A DNA stretch of 64,000 nt from CAIXSC01 sp046349915 (GTDB taxonomy: Bacteria > Planctomycetota > Planctomycetia > Pirellulales > Pirellulaceae): NCBI GenBank assembly GCA_046349915.1, contig JAXMBL010000004.1, forward strand, positions 186,001 to 250,000. The letters are read 5' to 3'. Under the pieces are notes generated by a model. It had not been told where the DNA came from and did no database searches. It saw only the letters and a program-made list of their open reading frames with translations. Within the stretch, counting starts at the first letter, position 1; every line of letters begins with the position of its first letter. Positions 41,965-50,716 of the stretch are shown here, one piece after another. Made by a program: the position numbers and the translations under genes.

Positions 41965-44205
41965 CTACGGCTCACGCAGTGGTCCGATCACGGGTTTACG
42001 CGGATCCATGGCGCCAACGAGCGTTGGAGTTTGCTCGACTTCGGGCGCGTGCTGAGAAAGAAAGTCGCGCACTCCCCGCTGGGTGAAAGCATGCAGTTCG
42101 CCGATGGCAACGATTCCATCTCGATCGAGATCGGCGGCGCCCTCCAGGCCCCGTAAGACTTGGTAAGAGAAGACGCCATGTCGGATCGAGTCATGTTCGA
42201 GGCTGGCCTCCCCCGGTCCACAGGCAAACAGGACCGCGACATCGGCGGGTGGCGAACGTTTGGTGAGTTGAAAGTCGGGAATCGACGTGGACTGACAGGT
42301 ATCGATCAACAACACCTTCTGGCTCGCGCGGCCTTGCGCCAGCAAGTCGTAGAACTCGCCAAGTGGGATCATGGAGTCGAGTTGGTCGAGCTGCGCGTTG
42401 GCGGGCAAGTAGCAGTAATCGCCGTCGAGCCCCGATTCGCCTCCCATGCCTGTCACCGCGATCAGAATAGTGTCGCCGGGGATCGTCTCGGACATCAGTT
42501 TCTTCAGTCGTCGACGAACATTCTCTGCCGAAGGCGATAGATCGGGATTGTCCGCTTCGCTCCATTGTGTGAGCAGGTGGATGTTCGAACGAGGGACTCG
42601 CAATTTCAACAGCAAGCGGGATAGCTCATCGACATCGGATTCAGTGTACGACAAGTCGAAGCGATGATCGCCTTCGCCGTAAGAGCGAACACCGACGAGA
42701 AACGCGAAGGTCGACGGCTGAGTTCGCAAGGACGGACTCTCACTGCCGGGCGCGATGATAGACGAATCCGGCATCTCCGTGGGGAGAGAAGCCTTATCCC
42801 CCTGAAGTCCAGTTCCACCTGACGTTGCCGTTTGCAGGGCGACCATACCGTGTTGTGAGAAGATGTCCTTACGAAGAAGGACGAGCATCGCCAGAGAGAG
42901 CGAAGCAATCGCAGCAGCCAACAACCAGCGCCAATGCGTGGCAAAGGTCGGTAGTGTGCTTTGTGTACTTTGAGCCGATCGAGATGGGGATGCTAGTGGT
43001 CCGTGGGCTAAGATCCTTTGCAAGTCGTCGGAAAGCACTTGGGCGCTTGCATATCGCTGACTTGGTTCTTTCTCCAGGCAACGTAGACAAACGGCATCGA
43101 TCGCCTGCGAGACGCCGGGACGTAGTTCACTGGGGACACATGGACAGTGAAACCGCACCAGGTCGAGTGTACGAGCAAACGACGTACTACTAAATGGAGA
43201 GACGCCTGTCAGCAATTCGTACAGGAGGATTCCCAGGGCGTGCACATCGGTTTGAGGGCCGACATCGCTTGATCGACCCCAGGCTTGCTCGGGGGCGAGA
43301 TAGGCCGCGGTGCCAACGATCGCTTCGCTGTGAGTCAGTTTCAAATCGTTGTCATAGTTCTTCGCCAGCCCAAAGTCGGTAATCTTGACGGTTTCACTCT
43401 CGGAACCCAACAAGATGTTCGCTGGCTTGAGATCGCGATGGATGATTCCCTGAGCATGTGCATGAGCCACAGCGCCAGCGAGGGTATCAACGAGCCGAAT
43501 GCAGTCTTCTACCGAATGCAGAGGCGGCCGAGTCCATGCGTCGAGCGTGCCACCCTCGAGGTACTCTAGCGACAAATAGGGAGTCCCCTCAAACTCGCCG
43601 CAGTCGTAGATTTGCACGATGTTTGGGTGTTGGAGCTTGGCGACTGCCTCCGCTTCAACACGAAACCGCTCGCGATGGCCAGGGGCTGCAAGTGCCCGAT
43701 CACGCAACATCTTGAGAGCGCAATAACGTTTGAGTGTTCGATGTTTGGCCTTATAGACGACGCTCATTCCTCCTCGCCCAATCTCTCCAAGCATTTCGTA
43801 ATCGGGTGGCAGTTTGCTGAATTGTTCTTTGGCCGATGAACTGTGTTCAGAAGTCTGTTGACTCGCGAAAGTCGGAGTGGTTATGTCGGGTTGCTGTGGC
43901 ATTGTGGGCCATAAGGACGACTCCGACAGTGCCTCATGAACGGTGAACTGCCGACCGATTGCGTCAGCTAACGATGGAAACCGTTGTATGAACTGATCAA
44001 CAGTCGATTGCTGTCCAGCCTCCTCCCGCAAGAGAATTTCGCCGTAGATCAGGTCGAGCAGTCCCTCTTCGCCGAGAGTTTGGAAGTCATCGGGCCTTTC
44101 GCTCTGAAGCTGTTCGATGGTGACACAGTCGCCCTTCCGCCAACGCTCGAGTTGTTCGTCGCGCAGCGATTCCCACGAGTTCATAGGTTGTGAGTGATTA
44201 CGCAT
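41965..44205 (-). CDS. Ser/Thr kinase fused to a caspase-like domain
   Basis: 746-residue protein. Residues 1-135 are an N-terminal extension usual for planctomycete kinases. The kinase domain (about 136-400) has the Gly-rich loop EIGRGGMSVVYKAK, the ALKML Lys, the catalytic HRDLKPANI, DFGLA and APEQ. One membrane helix follows (about 426-444). The C-terminal domain (about 498-746) is of the caspase/peptidase C14 type, with FAFLVGVRSYG and LLIDTCQS (Cys637). The usual catalytic His motif SGHG is TGMGGE instead (Met587), so protease activity is doubtful. The start at 44205 overlaps the ECF sigma gene by 8 bases and has AAGGAG nine bases upstream. Confidence 0.9.
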   Translation of the reverse strand: MRNHSQPMNSWESLRDEQLERWRKGDCVTIEQLQSERPDDFQTLGEEGLLDLIYGEILLREEAGQQSTVDQFIQRFPSLADAIGRQFTVHEALSESSLWPTMPQQPDITTPTFASQQTSEHSSSAKEQFSKLPPDYEMLGEIGRGGMSVVYKAKHRTLKRYCALKMLRDRALAAPGHRERFRVEAEAVAKLQHPNIVQIYDCGEFEGTPYLSLEYLEGGTLDAWTRPPLHSVEDCIRLVDTLAGAVAHAHAQGIIHRDLKPANILLGSESETVKITDFGLAKNYDNDLKLTHSEAIVGTAAYLAPEQAWGRSSDVGPQTDVHALGILLYELLTGVSPFSSTSFARTLDLVRFHCPCVPSELRPGVSQAIDAVCLRCLEKEPSQRYASAQVLSDDLQRILAHGPLASPSRSAQSTQSTLPTFATHWRWLLAAAIASLSLAMLVLLRKDIFSQHGMVALQTATSGGTGLQGDKASLPTEMPDSSIIAPGSESPSLRTQPSTFAFLVGVRSYGEGDHRFDLSYTESDVDELSRLLLKLRVPRSNIHLLTQWSEADNPDLSPSAENVRRRLKKLMSETIPGDTILIAVTGMGGESGLDGDYCYLPANAQLDQLDSMIPLGEFYDLLAQGRASQKVLLIDTCQSTSIPDFQLTKRSPPADVAVLFACGPGEASLEHDSIRHGVFSYQVLRGLEGAADLDRDGIVAIGELHAFTQRGVRDFLSQHAPEVEQTPTLVGAMDPRKPVIGPLREP

Positions 44206-44794
44206 CTCTCGGGGCTCCTTGCTCGAGTTCCAACGTAACTCGATCAATAGCTCGCGATAGCTTCTTTCGCAGAGCGTCTGGGGTCGAGTTGAGTTGTTGA
44301 GCGAGTTCACTCCAATCGCAACCGATTGCTCGCTGTTCAGCCAAGTATCGTTCCTCGTCCGATAGCCGTCGACGCACCTCCGCCAGCAGGTCGCGGTCGG
44401 CCGCTTGTTCGTCGGGGCTAGCTGACCGGGTAGGTATGGCATCCAGCGTGGAATCGCCAAACGTGACCCTGCGAGCGTCACGACGATCTGCCTGTAGTCG
44501 GCGAGTTTGGTCGACGAGCTTGTTGCGCACCATGGTTACCAGTAAAGCAACCAAGTCTTCAGAACGCTTCAAGTCAAATTCGCCGAGCGAGATTCGAACG
44601 AAGAAGTTCGCGAGCACGGACTGGCACACATCTAAGGAATCGATCGTTCGCCGGATTCGCGGGTCGGTCAGTCGAACGCGAACGGCTCGACGGATCTCGG
44701 GTTCATAGCGTCGCACGAGTTCCGTGATGGATTCCTGATCACCCTGTCGGACATGGCCAAACAGTTCGTGGAAAGGAAGGTCCTGGAGCGGCAT
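44198..44794 (-). CDS. ECF-type RNA polymerase sigma factor
   Basis: 198-residue sigma-70-family factor of the planctomycete ECF type that is usually encoded just before a Ser/Thr kinase, as here with overlapping genes. Region 2 spans about residues 15-95 (ELVRRYEPEIRRAVRVRLTDP, DVCQSVLANFFVRI). Region 4 holds RRLSDEERYLAEQRAIGCDWSELAQQLNSTPDALRKKLSRAIDRV, an HTH. It probably recruits polymerase to a small regulon, perhaps controlled through phosphorylation by the kinase. The ATG at 44794 is chosen; an ATG 14 codons upstream (44836) gives a hydrophobic leader unlikely for a sigma factor. Confidence 0.88.
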   Translation of the reverse strand: MPLQDLPFHELFGHVRQGDQESITELVRRYEPEIRRAVRVRLTDPRIRRTIDSLDVCQSVLANFFVRISLGEFDLKRSEDLVALLVTMVRNKLVDQTRRLQADRRDARRVTFGDSTLDAIPTRSASPDEQAADRDLLAEVRRRLSDEERYLAEQRAIGCDWSELAQQLNSTPDALRKKLSRAIDRVTLELEQGAPRDA

Positions 44795-44978
44795 GGAAGG
44801 TCCGTGGACGAGAGCAAGGATCAAAAAGGCGAACATTCGAGATTATTTCGAATTCTTGTCCGGAGTCCACGGGAATTTACGTTGAAGTAGATAGCCCCGC
44901 AGACAAGTGGGGAAAACCGTTGCCCAAGTGGCCACGCCAGAGTTACCCCGTAAGTGTTTCCACGTAAGGAGAAAATCC

Positions 44979-45503
44979 ATGGCTCGTCTCAGGTTAACCG
45001 CCGTTCTGCTGACCGTGTTCGGCTTGTGCTGCCTCGCGAATAGGGACGTTTTGGCGCAGGGAACCGAATCGCAGGGAACTGCCGTCGGGACGGCCGTTTC
45101 GCCCAGTGGTTCGGCAGGCCAAGGCAGGGTCACAAGGGGGAATCGCTGCCGGTCCGTGGCCGCCCTCGAGTATGTGGTGCATGGCGGTAATTGCTCTCGG
45201 TCCCTTCAGCTCCTGGGGAAATACTCGAACATCCAAGAGGTCTATGGCGCCCTATACAAACCTGCGAGCAAAACAGAACGAAGGTTCACGTTTGTCACCA
45301 CAGGGAATGAGAACGGTGCTCGACAACTGCTTTACGGCCGAACGAGCAATTTGCCCATCAAAGGTTGTTCGGTCTATTCTCAGGCGGAGACGGAGGCGCC
45401 AAAGCTGCATCTCCAAAACAAACCGGTAGCCGAGGCAGAACAGTTAGCTCAACGGCTTCGAGCCACCGAGCAACATGTGTTGGTGGTCTATCACTTCGAG
45501 TAA
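44979..45503 (+). CDS. Secreted protein, unrecognised
   Basis: 174-residue protein with a signal peptide (MARLRLTAVLLTVFGLCCLA, cleavage near VLAQ). The mature part is Gly/Ser/Thr-rich at first (GTESQGTAVGTAVSPSGSAG) and then a small folded region with four cysteines (RCRSV, GNCSRS, KGCSVY). No family is recognised. AAGGAG is eight bases before the ATG. It is divergent from the ECF sigma gene and may belong to the regulon of that factor, which is inference from position only. Confidence 0.75.
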   Translation: MARLRLTAVLLTVFGLCCLANRDVLAQGTESQGTAVGTAVSPSGSAGQGRVTRGNRCRSVAALEYVVHGGNCSRSLQLLGKYSNIQEVYGALYKPASKTERRFTFVTTGNENGARQLLYGRTSNLPIKGCSVYSQAETEAPKLHLQNKPVAEAEQLAQRLRATEQHVLVVYHFE

Positions 45504-45528
45504 GCCGCTCAAAGTTGCCCGCTCAATG

Positions 45529-45558
45529 TAGCCCGCACACATCGTGAGCGGTTAAGCC
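45529..45558. repeat. Degenerate hairpin repeat after the secreted-protein gene
   Basis: tagcccgcacacatcgtgag followed by cggttaagcc, an imperfect version of 41901-41927. Confidence 0.7.
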
Positions 45559-45641
45559 TCCGCGGATTCAACCATTGCCTCAGATATCACTATCGCCGCA
45601 GGTCAAGCCAGACTAGGACCAGCGAGTCCCGAGTCCCTGCT

Positions 45642-46616
45642 TCACTCGGGAAACTCACGTTCACTGCGAGGGACTCGCTGAGCCAGATTCTTGCGGCCCA
45701 CGTACAAGTTTCCCTCCAGATCGTCGTTGCTCGCCGCCTTCCGATATTCGTCCTCAATCGCATCCCGTCGCTCATCGTTGTAGGGATGCGAGCGAAAGAA
45801 GTTCGCAAACGGAACCTTGGGAGTCGGGTTCTTGCGCGACATACGGTCGAACAGGCGAGCCAACTCGCGAGGATCATAACCGGCGGCCAGCGCCCATGCC
45901 GCGCCATCGCGATCCGCCTCCGCTTCATCCTCGGGGCGAAAGGGACGACTGAGTGACCGCACTGCGAATAGCGTGCCTGCGAGTTGTTTTTGCCAATCGC
46001 CCGCGTTCCGCTCGCCAGCAGCTTCGAGCAACTTGCCACGCTTCAGCGGCAGCAGTAGATGCTCACAGTCAAGATGCGACAACTCGTGCCCCACGATCCC
46101 AACCAGCGCTGCTTCGGACTCCGCAAATGACAGAAGCCCTTTGTGAAAGACAATCGTTCCCCCTGGAAAAGTTCGCGCGTCGATCTGGTTTGAGTCGGCG
46201 AGTAGCACTTGAATCGACTCATAGCGAGCCGCTTGCCGCATCTTGGGTCGAATCAGGGCGACTAACTGCCTCAGATACTCTACGTCCCGCCCGTGCTTGA
46301 CCAGCCGAGTTCCTTGACGTTCCAAGTCTCTGGTATAGGCTTCGACAATTGGCTTGCCGAAATCTCGCTCGTCTTTCTCTTTGACGACGACTGACGCAAT
46401 CGCTTCTCGTTCCGCCGCGGTCGGCTGACGAAACATTTGATCCGCAAACTGCTCGAACTGAGCTTCCATTTCTCGGGAAACAAAAGGAAACAGCTGCCCC
46501 TTACGAGGTTCTTGCGCTGGGCACTCGTACAGACAACGAACCGACATGATCAGGCAGATCGCGAATACGAAGACTCGCCGAATGGCTTGGCGTCGCTGTC
46601 GCATTACCGTGTTCAT
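45642..46616 (-). CDS. M48-family metalloprotease, exported
   Basis: 324-residue zinc protease. An N-terminal hydrophobic segment (AIRRVFVFAICLIMSVRCLYEC) suggests a signal or lipoprotein anchor. HExxH is in VGIVGHELSHLDCEHL, and the third ligand region is the Glu in PEDEAEADRDGAAW. The tail SHPYNDERRDAIEDEYRKA is typical of M48 peptidases. Members cleave misfolded periplasmic or membrane proteins. The ATG at 46616 is chosen over a longer frame to 46775 lacking a ribosome site; the choice is uncertain by several codons. Confidence 0.87.
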   Translation of the reverse strand: MNTVMRQRRQAIRRVFVFAICLIMSVRCLYECPAQEPRKGQLFPFVSREMEAQFEQFADQMFRQPTAAEREAIASVVVKEKDERDFGKPIVEAYTRDLERQGTRLVKHGRDVEYLRQLVALIRPKMRQAARYESIQVLLADSNQIDARTFPGGTIVFHKGLLSFAESEAALVGIVGHELSHLDCEHLLLPLKRGKLLEAAGERNAGDWQKQLAGTLFAVRSLSRPFRPEDEAEADRDGAAWALAAGYDPRELARLFDRMSRKNPTPKVPFANFFRSHPYNDERRDAIEDEYRKAASNDDLEGNLYVGRKNLAQRVPRSEREFPE

Positions 46617-46982
46617 CAGGGAACTACATTGCCCTTCGCTGCAGTATTGCCCTTCCCAACTGTTCCCGCCCACAATGCTCCTGGGACGCGATCCGTTTTG
46701 CAGAGTCTTATTGTGGAACTGCATGAAAAGTCGCGTGTTTTGGTCGGGGAGACAGCGCAAACCATCGAGTACCACTGTATGTGTAGATGGTCGATGTCAC
46801 CAGTGCTTTGTCCGTTGGGAGGCATTTGTAGCGGAATTCGCAAGAATTCCGACCGCGAGAGTCAATCGCCCGACAGAGTCAATCGCCCGACAGAGACAAG
46901 CGCCCGCGAGAGGCAAGCAATCATCGGGCACGATGAGCGACGCGAGTGAGCATAAAACTAGCACCTACGAGGTTTGTCCGGT
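46617..46982. other. Divergent intergenic region with hairpin and tandem repeats
   Basis: 366 bases without a supported gene. It holds a perfect 8-bp hairpin with a GCAA tetraloop (cggaattc-gcaa-gaattccg, 46832-46851) and a 17-bp tandem repeat gagtcaatcgcccgaca (46859-46875 and 46876-46892) with a third diverged unit to about 46907. Promoters of the two flanking divergent genes should lie here. Confidence 0.8.
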
Positions 46983-48197
46983 ATGTCGAAAGAGATTCTT
47001 GAGTCGTTTGGAGTGCGTCCCATTATCAATGCGGTGGGCTACGCAACTCGCGTCAGCGGCAGTTGTCCACATCCCGAGGTTGTCGCCGCCATGAAGGCGG
47101 CAAGCGAGCATTATTTCGAAGTCGACGATTTGCTTTGTGCAGCCAGCCAACTGATTGCGGAAGTTACTGGCGCGGAATCGGGCATTGTGACGGCGGGGGC
47201 TGGCGCGGCGCTGTCGCTCGCCGCAGCCGCCTGCCTCGCGGGCAATCAGCCCGAGATCATGGATCAGTTGCCTGACGTCTCCCTATGCGCTCGTAACGAG
47301 ATCATTTATCCCAAGCCGGGACCGTTCGACTACGATCACGCCATTCGGCTTGCGGGCGCAAAACTGGTTTTGCTCGACTACCACGCACCCGACGCGCTCG
47401 CTCGTATCGAGCAGGCCATTACATCTCGCACGGCCGCGATTGGCTATGTCTGGCTGGAAGTAACCGAGCGTCCCGACATTCAAATGCTCGCCGATTTAGC
47501 TCATCGGCATGATTTACCGCTGATCGTCGACGCTGCCTGCGCACTGCCACCCGTCGAGAATATCGGATCATTCTGTCGTCGCGGTGCGGATTTGGTGGCG
47601 TACAGCGGCGGCAAGCATCTGGGAGGTCCGCAAGCTTCTGGGATTCTCTGTGGTCGAGCAGAATTGGTGCGTAGCGCTTGGGTGCAGATGGTGGATATGG
47701 ATGTGCGCAACGGAACGTGGTCGCTGCGACATTGGATCCAGCAGGGTTGGATCAGTCGCTCACCGCGTCATGGGATCGGTCGCTCGATGAAGGTGAGTAA
47801 GGAAGGGATACTGGGAGTCATGGCGGCCTTAAGGCGTTACTTGAATCGTGACCACGAGGCAGAACATGCGGCCTGGGAGGCAAACATCGACTCAATCCAT
47901 CGCGGCTTGAGCGACCTTTCCGAAATTCAAATTGTTCGTCAGCCGCGAGGGCTCAGTGGACAGCGATATCCCAATTTGCAGTTGATCTCGGGCGAACCAC
48001 CACAGGGGATCAGTATCCAAGAGCTAGTGTTGAAACTCCGCGAACGACCAACTCGCATTGTGCTTGCCGAGGACGAGCGATCGCCAGATCGAGCGTTCCT
48101 CAATCCTCACTGCCTCCGTCCCGGCGACGCCGACGAAATAGTCGCCGCGATTCGCCAGACAGTGTTGGAGCATCGAGCCAAACAAGAGTTCAATTAG
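46983..48197 (+). CDS. PLP-dependent SelA-like enzyme
   Basis: 404-residue fold-type I PLP enzyme of the selenocysteine-synthase-like/D-glucosaminate-6-phosphate ammonia-lyase group. The cofactor-binding motifs are TVTAGAG-type AGIVTAGAGAAL near residue 75, DLPLIVDAACALPP and the Schiff-base lysine in AYSGGKHLGGPQASGI. The N-terminus (FGVRPIINAVGYATRVSGSCPHPEVVAAM) is typical. No selB, selD or selenocysteine tRNA is visible, so an aminotransferase or lyase role is more likely than selenocysteine synthesis. The ATG at 46983 has GAGG about ten bases upstream; the frame opens at a TTG three codons earlier. A 192-bp repeat element begins at the base after its stop. Confidence 0.82.
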   Translation: MSKEILESFGVRPIINAVGYATRVSGSCPHPEVVAAMKAASEHYFEVDDLLCAASQLIAEVTGAESGIVTAGAGAALSLAAAACLAGNQPEIMDQLPDVSLCARNEIIYPKPGPFDYDHAIRLAGAKLVLLDYHAPDALARIEQAITSRTAAIGYVWLEVTERPDIQMLADLAHRHDLPLIVDAACALPPVENIGSFCRRGADLVAYSGGKHLGGPQASGILCGRAELVRSAWVQMVDMDVRNGTWSLRHWIQQGWISRSPRHGIGRSMKVSKEGILGVMAALRRYLNRDHEAEHAAWEANIDSIHRGLSDLSEIQIVRQPRGLSGQRYPNLQLISGEPPQGISIQELVLKLRERPTRIVLAEDERSPDRAFLNPHCLRPGDADEIVAAIRQTVLEHRAKQEFN

Positions 48198-48390
48198 TAG
48201 GGTGCGTCAAAGCCTCCGGCGACGACGCACCAATTCGACCGAGCATTTCTCCAGTTCGCGACGTTCCCTCGTCGCGTGATCGTGTTCGAAGGGGCGACGC
48301 GATCTCAGTGCGGTGGTGCGTCTTCACCGGTCGGTGGTCAAGTTATCGGTGATGGCCAAGGTTCTCGCCGACCGGTTCGACGCACCCTAC
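48198..48390 (+). repeat. 192-bp two-hairpin repeat element, copy 2
   Basis: Near-identical reverse complement of 20372-20563, starting tagggtgcgtcaaagcctcc and ending gttcgacgcaccct. It begins immediately after the SelA-like stop codon and overlaps the last 48 bases (15 residues and the stop) of the convergent hydrolase gene. Confidence 0.9.
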
Positions 48391-50631
48391 GACACTTTGG
48401 TTGCTTCCATCCACTAGCTGTCGCATGGTCACAGTTCGCGGGGCGATGGCGGCCACAAGATCTGGTATGTCGCAGGTGGTCAGAAGCCCCGGGATGACGG
48501 CATCGTGGGGAACGTAAACGTAGGGGCTCGACAACGCCGAGCGGAAATCGGCTAGTCCACGTGAAACGGTGACCGAGCGAATGTTGTCGTCAAAGACGGC
48601 GACCAGCAACGCGAGCAACTCGCCCAGCGGCTCGGCGAGGTGAGGGCGCCGGTCGGCAGTGTACGGTACAGCTAACTCGACTTCCGCGGAATTTACAGGT
48701 GCGAACGATTCGCCCCAAACAATGGGATCAGCCGCATTGAGTTCACTACGTGCTCGGAGGTAACCGATCACCGATCGCAGGTCGCGCAATCTTCCACCTA
48801 ACAGCGATTGCCCTAGCATCCACTCGCTGGAGGAAATCGAAGTCGCCGCGCTGCGTCGGTCGCGCGCTTCACCAGGACTCGTCTCCCCTACCCCACGCAC
48901 ATCGGGAAGACAAATCGCGAAGTTGGCTTCCAGCAGTTTGGCAATCTCTGGCGAGCGTTCGCGCAAGAAGGCTTCTTTACCCTGTTGAGCGACAGCCACG
49001 ACGACCGAAGGTTTAGGCCCCGCTCCTTGATCCGCGGAACGCTGGGGCCAAATCAGTAGCGTTGGGACGACGATTCCCGGTTCGGTTATCAGCGGGAGCC
49101 GTTCCAGTGAATATCCTGGCATTGAGTCACGAGTAGACTCGGCGATCAACTCGGCGGGTGATTGCGGATCGAGGTCTCCTAGCAATCGTCGCAAATCGAG
49201 TTGAAGTCTTGCACGTGCTTGATCCGGAGTCAGTTGTGAACGAGCTGATCGAGCGGCCGCGAGTCGCTGATCGGCGATTCGACCTGCCAGCACATGGGCT
49301 GGCTGCTCGCCCAATTCCTGGCGAATTGTCTCGTTCAAGCAATGCAACTCGGCTTCGGGACGGCGCTCGCTGAACTCGCGGCCCGGATGAGGAATCTTGA
49401 ACCAGCGTTCCAAGGTGGGATACAGCAACTCACGATTTCCGGGGAGCCAATGCGAGTTCTCGGGCGAGGAACCGACGACGAATCCTCGGCCTGCGATTCC
49501 CACCAGCGAGTCGCTCGCTTTTTCCCAGGCATAGATCTGCTGAAACCTCTTCCAGACAGGATCGTGTGCTTTGTCCCAATAGAATTCGTGGTAGTAGATC
49601 AAGCGGCGAGGCGCGACGGCGCCGACGATGGTCCATGGGAGGAAACCGTCTCGGGCTGAGAGTCGCAGATTGCGAGTAGATTCCCAACTGCCGACGCCCG
49701 AGAAGTCGAACGACTTCTCGGCATCTTTGTCGAGCGGAAAGGAGTTCTCGGGTTCGGGACCGCCGAAGTTCTGAACCATCGCGCAAGAAATGCGTCGGTC
49801 TAGCGCCGCGGTGACAGCCGCCACATCACCACCGCCCGCGGGTTCCGAGATAAGGATTACTCGTTGAAGATCAATGCCCGGCTGGGATAGAAGTACATCG
49901 AGACCACGCATGAGGTCCCAGACCATCCAACCCATGAGGCTCTCGCCAACCAGATGGAGTTGCATTCCTAGATCGAAGCGAAAGTGATAATCGTGCGGTG
50001 GTTCGTCGCCGAAGGCATGTTGTCGTCGCTCGCCGTGCCCCAGATGATCGGGAATCAACACCGTACAGCCCGCTCGAGCCCACGTTGCGCCCATGTCCTG
50101 TCGCCACGAGCTGTGCTTGGTTGACTGATGGCTGTGGCAGATCACGAGTCCGGGCATGGATGCCTGCGGTCGTTCGGGTCGATAGAGGTTGGCGGTCGCG
50201 ATCAGGCCGGGGCGAGTGGCGTAGACCAGTTTGTCGACCTGATAGCCGTTCCCCTTCACGCTGCCGGTAATTCGAATCTTTGGCGGTTCGGGTCGAGCAG
50301 CATCGATACTCGGGAAATCCCCCAGTGATTTCCTGAGGGCAGCTAGCGCTTGATCTCGATGGCGAATCCAGTCTTCGCGGTTACGTAGCCGATGCCAAGC
50401 TTCTCGATCTGCTTGGTTCGCGGTTCGCATTCGAGCATCGACGTCGCGCGAGAGCATCAAGGCAAGCGGTGGTTGACGCACTGTGCCAAGCACGAGGACA
50501 CGACTATCGGTCTGTCGCAATTCGTCGGCGACTTGCTGACGATTCGCTCGCGGCGGTTCCGAGGCGCTTAGAGAAAGCGATACGACGAGCGGCATGACCC
50601 ATGCGCAGCAGGCGTAGGAAAAACGCGACAT
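48343..50631 (-). CDS. Secreted two-domain alpha/beta hydrolase
   Basis: 762-residue exported protein (signal about residues 1-23) of the acetyl-xylan-esterase/prolyl-oligopeptidase-like group common in planctomycetes. The first hydrolase domain (about residues 110-400) contains GLVICHSHQST, the family's oxyanion wording, but at the nucleophile elbow reads ISEPAGGGDV, with Ala265 where GCSGGG would have Ser. The second domain (about residues 500-750) has VWGESFAP, a possible nucleophile Ser. The C-terminal 15 residues are encoded within the 192-bp repeat. It has a GAGGGCGG ribosome site and follows the DUF1501 gene after 85 bases. Confidence 0.75.
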   Translation of the reverse strand: MSRFSYACCAWVMPLVVSLSLSASEPPRANRQQVADELRQTDSRVLVLGTVRQPPLALMLSRDVDARMRTANQADREAWHRLRNREDWIRHRDQALAALRKSLGDFPSIDAARPEPPKIRITGSVKGNGYQVDKLVYATRPGLIATANLYRPERPQASMPGLVICHSHQSTKHSSWRQDMGATWARAGCTVLIPDHLGHGERRQHAFGDEPPHDYHFRFDLGMQLHLVGESLMGWMVWDLMRGLDVLLSQPGIDLQRVILISEPAGGGDVAAVTAALDRRISCAMVQNFGGPEPENSFPLDKDAEKSFDFSGVGSWESTRNLRLSARDGFLPWTIVGAVAPRRLIYYHEFYWDKAHDPVWKRFQQIYAWEKASDSLVGIAGRGFVVGSSPENSHWLPGNRELLYPTLERWFKIPHPGREFSERRPEAELHCLNETIRQELGEQPAHVLAGRIADQRLAAARSARSQLTPDQARARLQLDLRRLLGDLDPQSPAELIAESTRDSMPGYSLERLPLITEPGIVVPTLLIWPQRSADQGAGPKPSVVVAVAQQGKEAFLRERSPEIAKLLEANFAICLPDVRGVGETSPGEARDRRSAATSISSSEWMLGQSLLGGRLRDLRSVIGYLRARSELNAADPIVWGESFAPVNSAEVELAVPYTADRRPHLAEPLGELLALLVAVFDDNIRSVTVSRGLADFRSALSSPYVYVPHDAVIPGLLTTCDIPDLVAAIAPRTVTMRQLVDGSNQSVVGCVEPVGENLGHHR

Positions 50632-50655
50632 TCCGCCCTCGCAAGAGATTCAGAG

Positions 50656-50714
50656 GTAGGGTGCGTCAAAGCCTCCGGCGACGACGCACCAATTCGACCG
50701 AGCAATTTTCCAGT
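50656..50714 (+). repeat. Partial copy of the two-hairpin element
   Basis: tagggtgcgtcaaagcctcc through ttttccagttg, the 58-base hairpin end of the 192-bp element, in the same orientation as 48198-48390. It fills the 85-base gap between the DUF1501 and hydrolase genes. Confidence 0.88.
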
Positions 50715-50716
50715 TG

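Noticed and set aside
46983..48197. Selenocysteine synthase (selA) as a functional call
   Set aside because: The family resemblance is real, but no selB, selD or selenocysteine tRNA is nearby and no in-frame selenocysteine codon was seen; the broader PLP enzyme call is safer.
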